Below, piece by piece: positions 6,582 to 8,236 of a DNA stretch of 8,236 bases. Source of the stretch: Bryobacterales bacterium (lineage in GTDB: Bacteria > Acidobacteriota > Terriglobia > Bryobacterales > Bryobacteraceae); contig PLGA01000105.1 of assembly GCA_003139735.1 (NCBI GenBank), positions 9,989 through 18,224 of the forward strand, given 5' to 3'. A model generated the notes under the pieces. It was not told the DNA's origin. It worked only from the letters and a program-made list of their open reading frames with translations, and searched no databases. Within the stretch, counting starts at the first letter, position 1. Each line of letters opens with the position of its first letter. The translations under genes were made by a program, and so were the position numbers.

Positions 6582-8093
6582 ATGAGGAAGACACTGACAG
6601 CCGGGTTGGTTTTCTGCTGCGCCGCGGCGGCGCAAGCCGCCTTGGAAGGGGACGTCATGCTCCGGACCACTGGCCAGCCGGTGGTGGGCGTGCGAGTGAT
6701 GGCGCGCTGCCCCGAAGTTCATCTGGCGGCGACGGACGCCATTGGCCATTTCCAGTTCCTGGGGCTGCCGCCGCAGGGCTGCGGGTTGGCGGTAGACGGA
6801 CCGGGTATCATGCCTGGTTGGGCCGACGCGCCGGCCGCCGGGGCCGCCGCTTCGGTGCGCGTGCAGGTGTGGCCGCAGGCGATCATAGCGGGCAAATTGC
6901 TGGATGAGACTGGCTGGCCGGTAAGAGGTACGCTCAAGCTGACCCGCCATCCCACTATTGAGAGTCCGCAGGTTGCGACTACAACTACCAACGATCTGGG
7001 CGAATACCGATTCGCAAAGCTGCCGCCGGGCCGCTACTACATTTACGTGACCCAGGCCGGCGGTTCGTATTCCGGCGGTGTTTTCATACCGGGCTGGTAT
7101 CGGTCGAACGAAACGGATTCCGCAACGCCCATCGATGTGGCCGTGGGCCAGCAAGCCACCAATACCGATTTACGGCTCTCCACCGGCGGCGGCGTGGAAC
7201 TGAGCGGGCGCGTCACCATGCCGGATGGCTTCCAGCCCTCGCAAGCGAACCTGACGATGCGTTCCGACTTGCCGGGGGCCATGGCTGGTGGCTCCCCAAT
7301 CCGCCTGGCAGCGGACGGCTCCTTCATCTTACGCCACATGGCGCCCGGCAACTACTATCTCAGCGCCATAGTGTCGAACACCTACGATACGAAGACCGCG
7401 CCGCCGTACCTGGCCGCGCGGACGGTGAAGGTGGGACGGGAGAATATCGCCGGCATCGCGCTCAACGTGGTCGCAACGCCCGTGCACGATATCGCCGGAA
7501 CCGTCGTGTTCCCGGGCGGCAGACCGGATCAGGTGCGGCTTTCCATGCAGCACTTGTCGCCGGCCGGCGGCGGCGCCATGATCAGCGTGGCGGCTGACGG
7601 CAGCTTCGTCATGCCCGCTCAATGGCCCGGGCGGATGCTGCTCCAGGTGCCTCCGACGATCGACGGCCAGGTCGTTTCCGCCGACCGTGGGGGCCAGCCG
7701 ATTACGGACCGATGTCCCACATCCGGCGCCTGGTGCTTTGAATTCGATTTCGATGGCGCGGCGCTGCCGCTGCGTGTGAATGTGGCGAAGATGGGGAGTG
7801 TGCCGGTCACCGTGACAGACGCCGCGGGGAAACCGCTGGACAACGCGACCGTGATCTTTCTTCCGCCGGGAGAGACCTACGATCCGTGGTCGTCGTTTTT
7901 CCGCGCGACTGCGCATTTCCCCGCTCGCATGCTCCCCGGTGCGTACCGCGCGTATGTGATTCCGAGTTCCGAGGACGCCTATTTCCTGATGGCCGATCCG
8001 GCGTTTCTGCAGGCGCAGGAAAAGGCCTACGCGCCGATTCAGGTGGTGGCGGGAGACAATCCGCCGCTGATCCTGGCGCTGCCAGCGAAGTAG
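6582..8093 (+). CDS. Second exported protein with carboxypeptidase-regulatory-like repeats, paralogue of its neighbour
   Basis: A 503-residue protein with a clear Sec signal peptide ('MRKTLTAGLVFCC' then an Ala-rich stretch; likely cut after AQA at 17-19). Cysteines 12-13 follow 'LVF', which is not a lipobox. About five beta-sandwich repeats follow, roughly at 20-95, 97-160, 205-285, 305-380 and 408-480, each with a 'GxVxxxxGxPxxxxxV' opening and a 'DGSFxLxxxxPGxYYL'-type closing. NDLGEYRF at 137-144 is identical to the sequence in the preceding protein, and both then have an 'aromatic/Ile-Pro...A.P+.+..G...GGV.+.GR' stretch. No catalytic, transmembrane or sorting domain is visible. Cys-containing 'DRCPTSGAWCF' in the fourth/fifth region could form a disulphide. 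Function is unknown; cell-surface or periplasmic binding is only a guess from the fold. Confidence 0.85.
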   Translation: MRKTLTAGLVFCCAAAAQAALEGDVMLRTTGQPVVGVRVMARCPEVHLAATDAIGHFQFLGLPPQGCGLAVDGPGIMPGWADAPAAGAAASVRVQVWPQAIIAGKLLDETGWPVRGTLKLTRHPTIESPQVATTTTNDLGEYRFAKLPPGRYYIYVTQAGGSYSGGVFIPGWYRSNETDSATPIDVAVGQQATNTDLRLSTGGGVELSGRVTMPDGFQPSQANLTMRSDLPGAMAGGSPIRLAADGSFILRHMAPGNYYLSAIVSNTYDTKTAPPYLAARTVKVGRENIAGIALNVVATPVHDIAGTVVFPGGRPDQVRLSMQHLSPAGGGAMISVAADGSFVMPAQWPGRMLLQVPPTIDGQVVSADRGGQPITDRCPTSGAWCFEFDFDGAALPLRVNVAKMGSVPVTVTDAAGKPLDNATVIFLPPGETYDPWSSFFRATAHFPARMLPGAYRAYVIPSSEDAYFLMADPAFLQAQEKAYAPIQVVAGDNPPLILALPAK

Positions 8094-8236
8094 CCCGGCG
8101 CGCCCGTCAGATCCTTGCGAAGATCGATGAAGCCGCGCTGGGCGTCGGTACTGAGGGGACAGGATGGGGCAGCCCGAGCTCGACGATTTGCGTGAAAACA
8201 GTGCGTAGTGGCAAAAAAACGTTAGGACTTATCGGA
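8094..8236. other. Unassigned 143 bases after the secreted pair
   Basis: I see no gene start with a ribosome site and no strong terminator. A weak imperfect hairpin around GATCCTTGCGAAGATC (8110-8125) has no T tract. One frame is open from about 8096 to the edge, but its product is unrecognisable. The run AAAAAAA near 8213-8219 has no stem before it. Confidence 0.4.

Noticed and set aside
6582..6638. Lipoprotein signal at the second exported protein (Cys12/Cys13)
   Set aside because: The residues before Cys are L-V-F, with Phe at -1, which does not fit a lipobox. A normal AQA cleavage site follows.
8110..8125. Hairpin after the secreted pair as transcription terminator
   Set aside because: The stem is short with a mismatch and no T tract follows.
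8096..8236. Open frame running off the right edge
   Set aside because: No start with a ribosome site and no recognisable product; open frames of about 45 codons are common by chance in GC-rich DNA.

Overview
The window looks like a piece of a high-GC bacterial chromosome, most likely from an acidobacterium of the Solibacter/Bryobacter type. That placement is inferred from two things: a pair of secreted proteins built from carboxypeptidase-regulatory-like beta-sandwich repeats, and an orphan protein with an N-terminal 'STGPRT...NALKHG' motif. I remember both as frequent in Acidobacteriota, but no 16S or marker gene is present to prove it.

Positions 1-3765, all on the minus strand, hold a compact operon read right to left as hoxE-hoxF-hoxU-hoxY-hoxH. 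It encodes a group 3d bidirectional NAD-linked [NiFe] hydrogenase. HoxE and HoxF form the NADH-side module with FMN and Fe-S clusters, HoxU is the multi-cluster electron wire, HoxY is the small subunit with the proximal cluster, and HoxH carries the NiFe site. All expected Fe-S ligand motifs are intact, neighbouring genes overlap by 11, 4 and 4 bases or are 5 bases apart, and HoxH is cut by the window's left edge after 109 residues. No maturation (hyp) gene or HoxH endopeptidase is in view.

Positions 3766-4724 form a boundary zone. Upstream of hoxE is a roughly 230-base non-coding stretch with a 21-bp-spaced direct repeat and a small dyad. Next comes an unusual nested palindrome at 3999-4058, made of two self-complementary arms that are also complementary to each other. 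It abuts the stop codon of an orphan 221-residue protein gene of unknown function (4059-4724, minus strand).

Positions 4725-5282 are a 558-base non-coding spacer between divergent genes, with only weak promoter-like and hairpin signals. Positions 5283-8093 on the plus strand hold two tandem paralogous exported proteins of unknown role, three bases apart, with the second gene's ribosome binding site lying over the first gene's stop codon. The last 143 bases contain nothing recognisable.

Functionally, the hydrogenase would exchange electrons between NAD(H) and protons/H2 in the cytoplasm, acting as a redox valve in fermentation or for H2 uptake. The exported pair is a separate transcription unit with no visible link to it.
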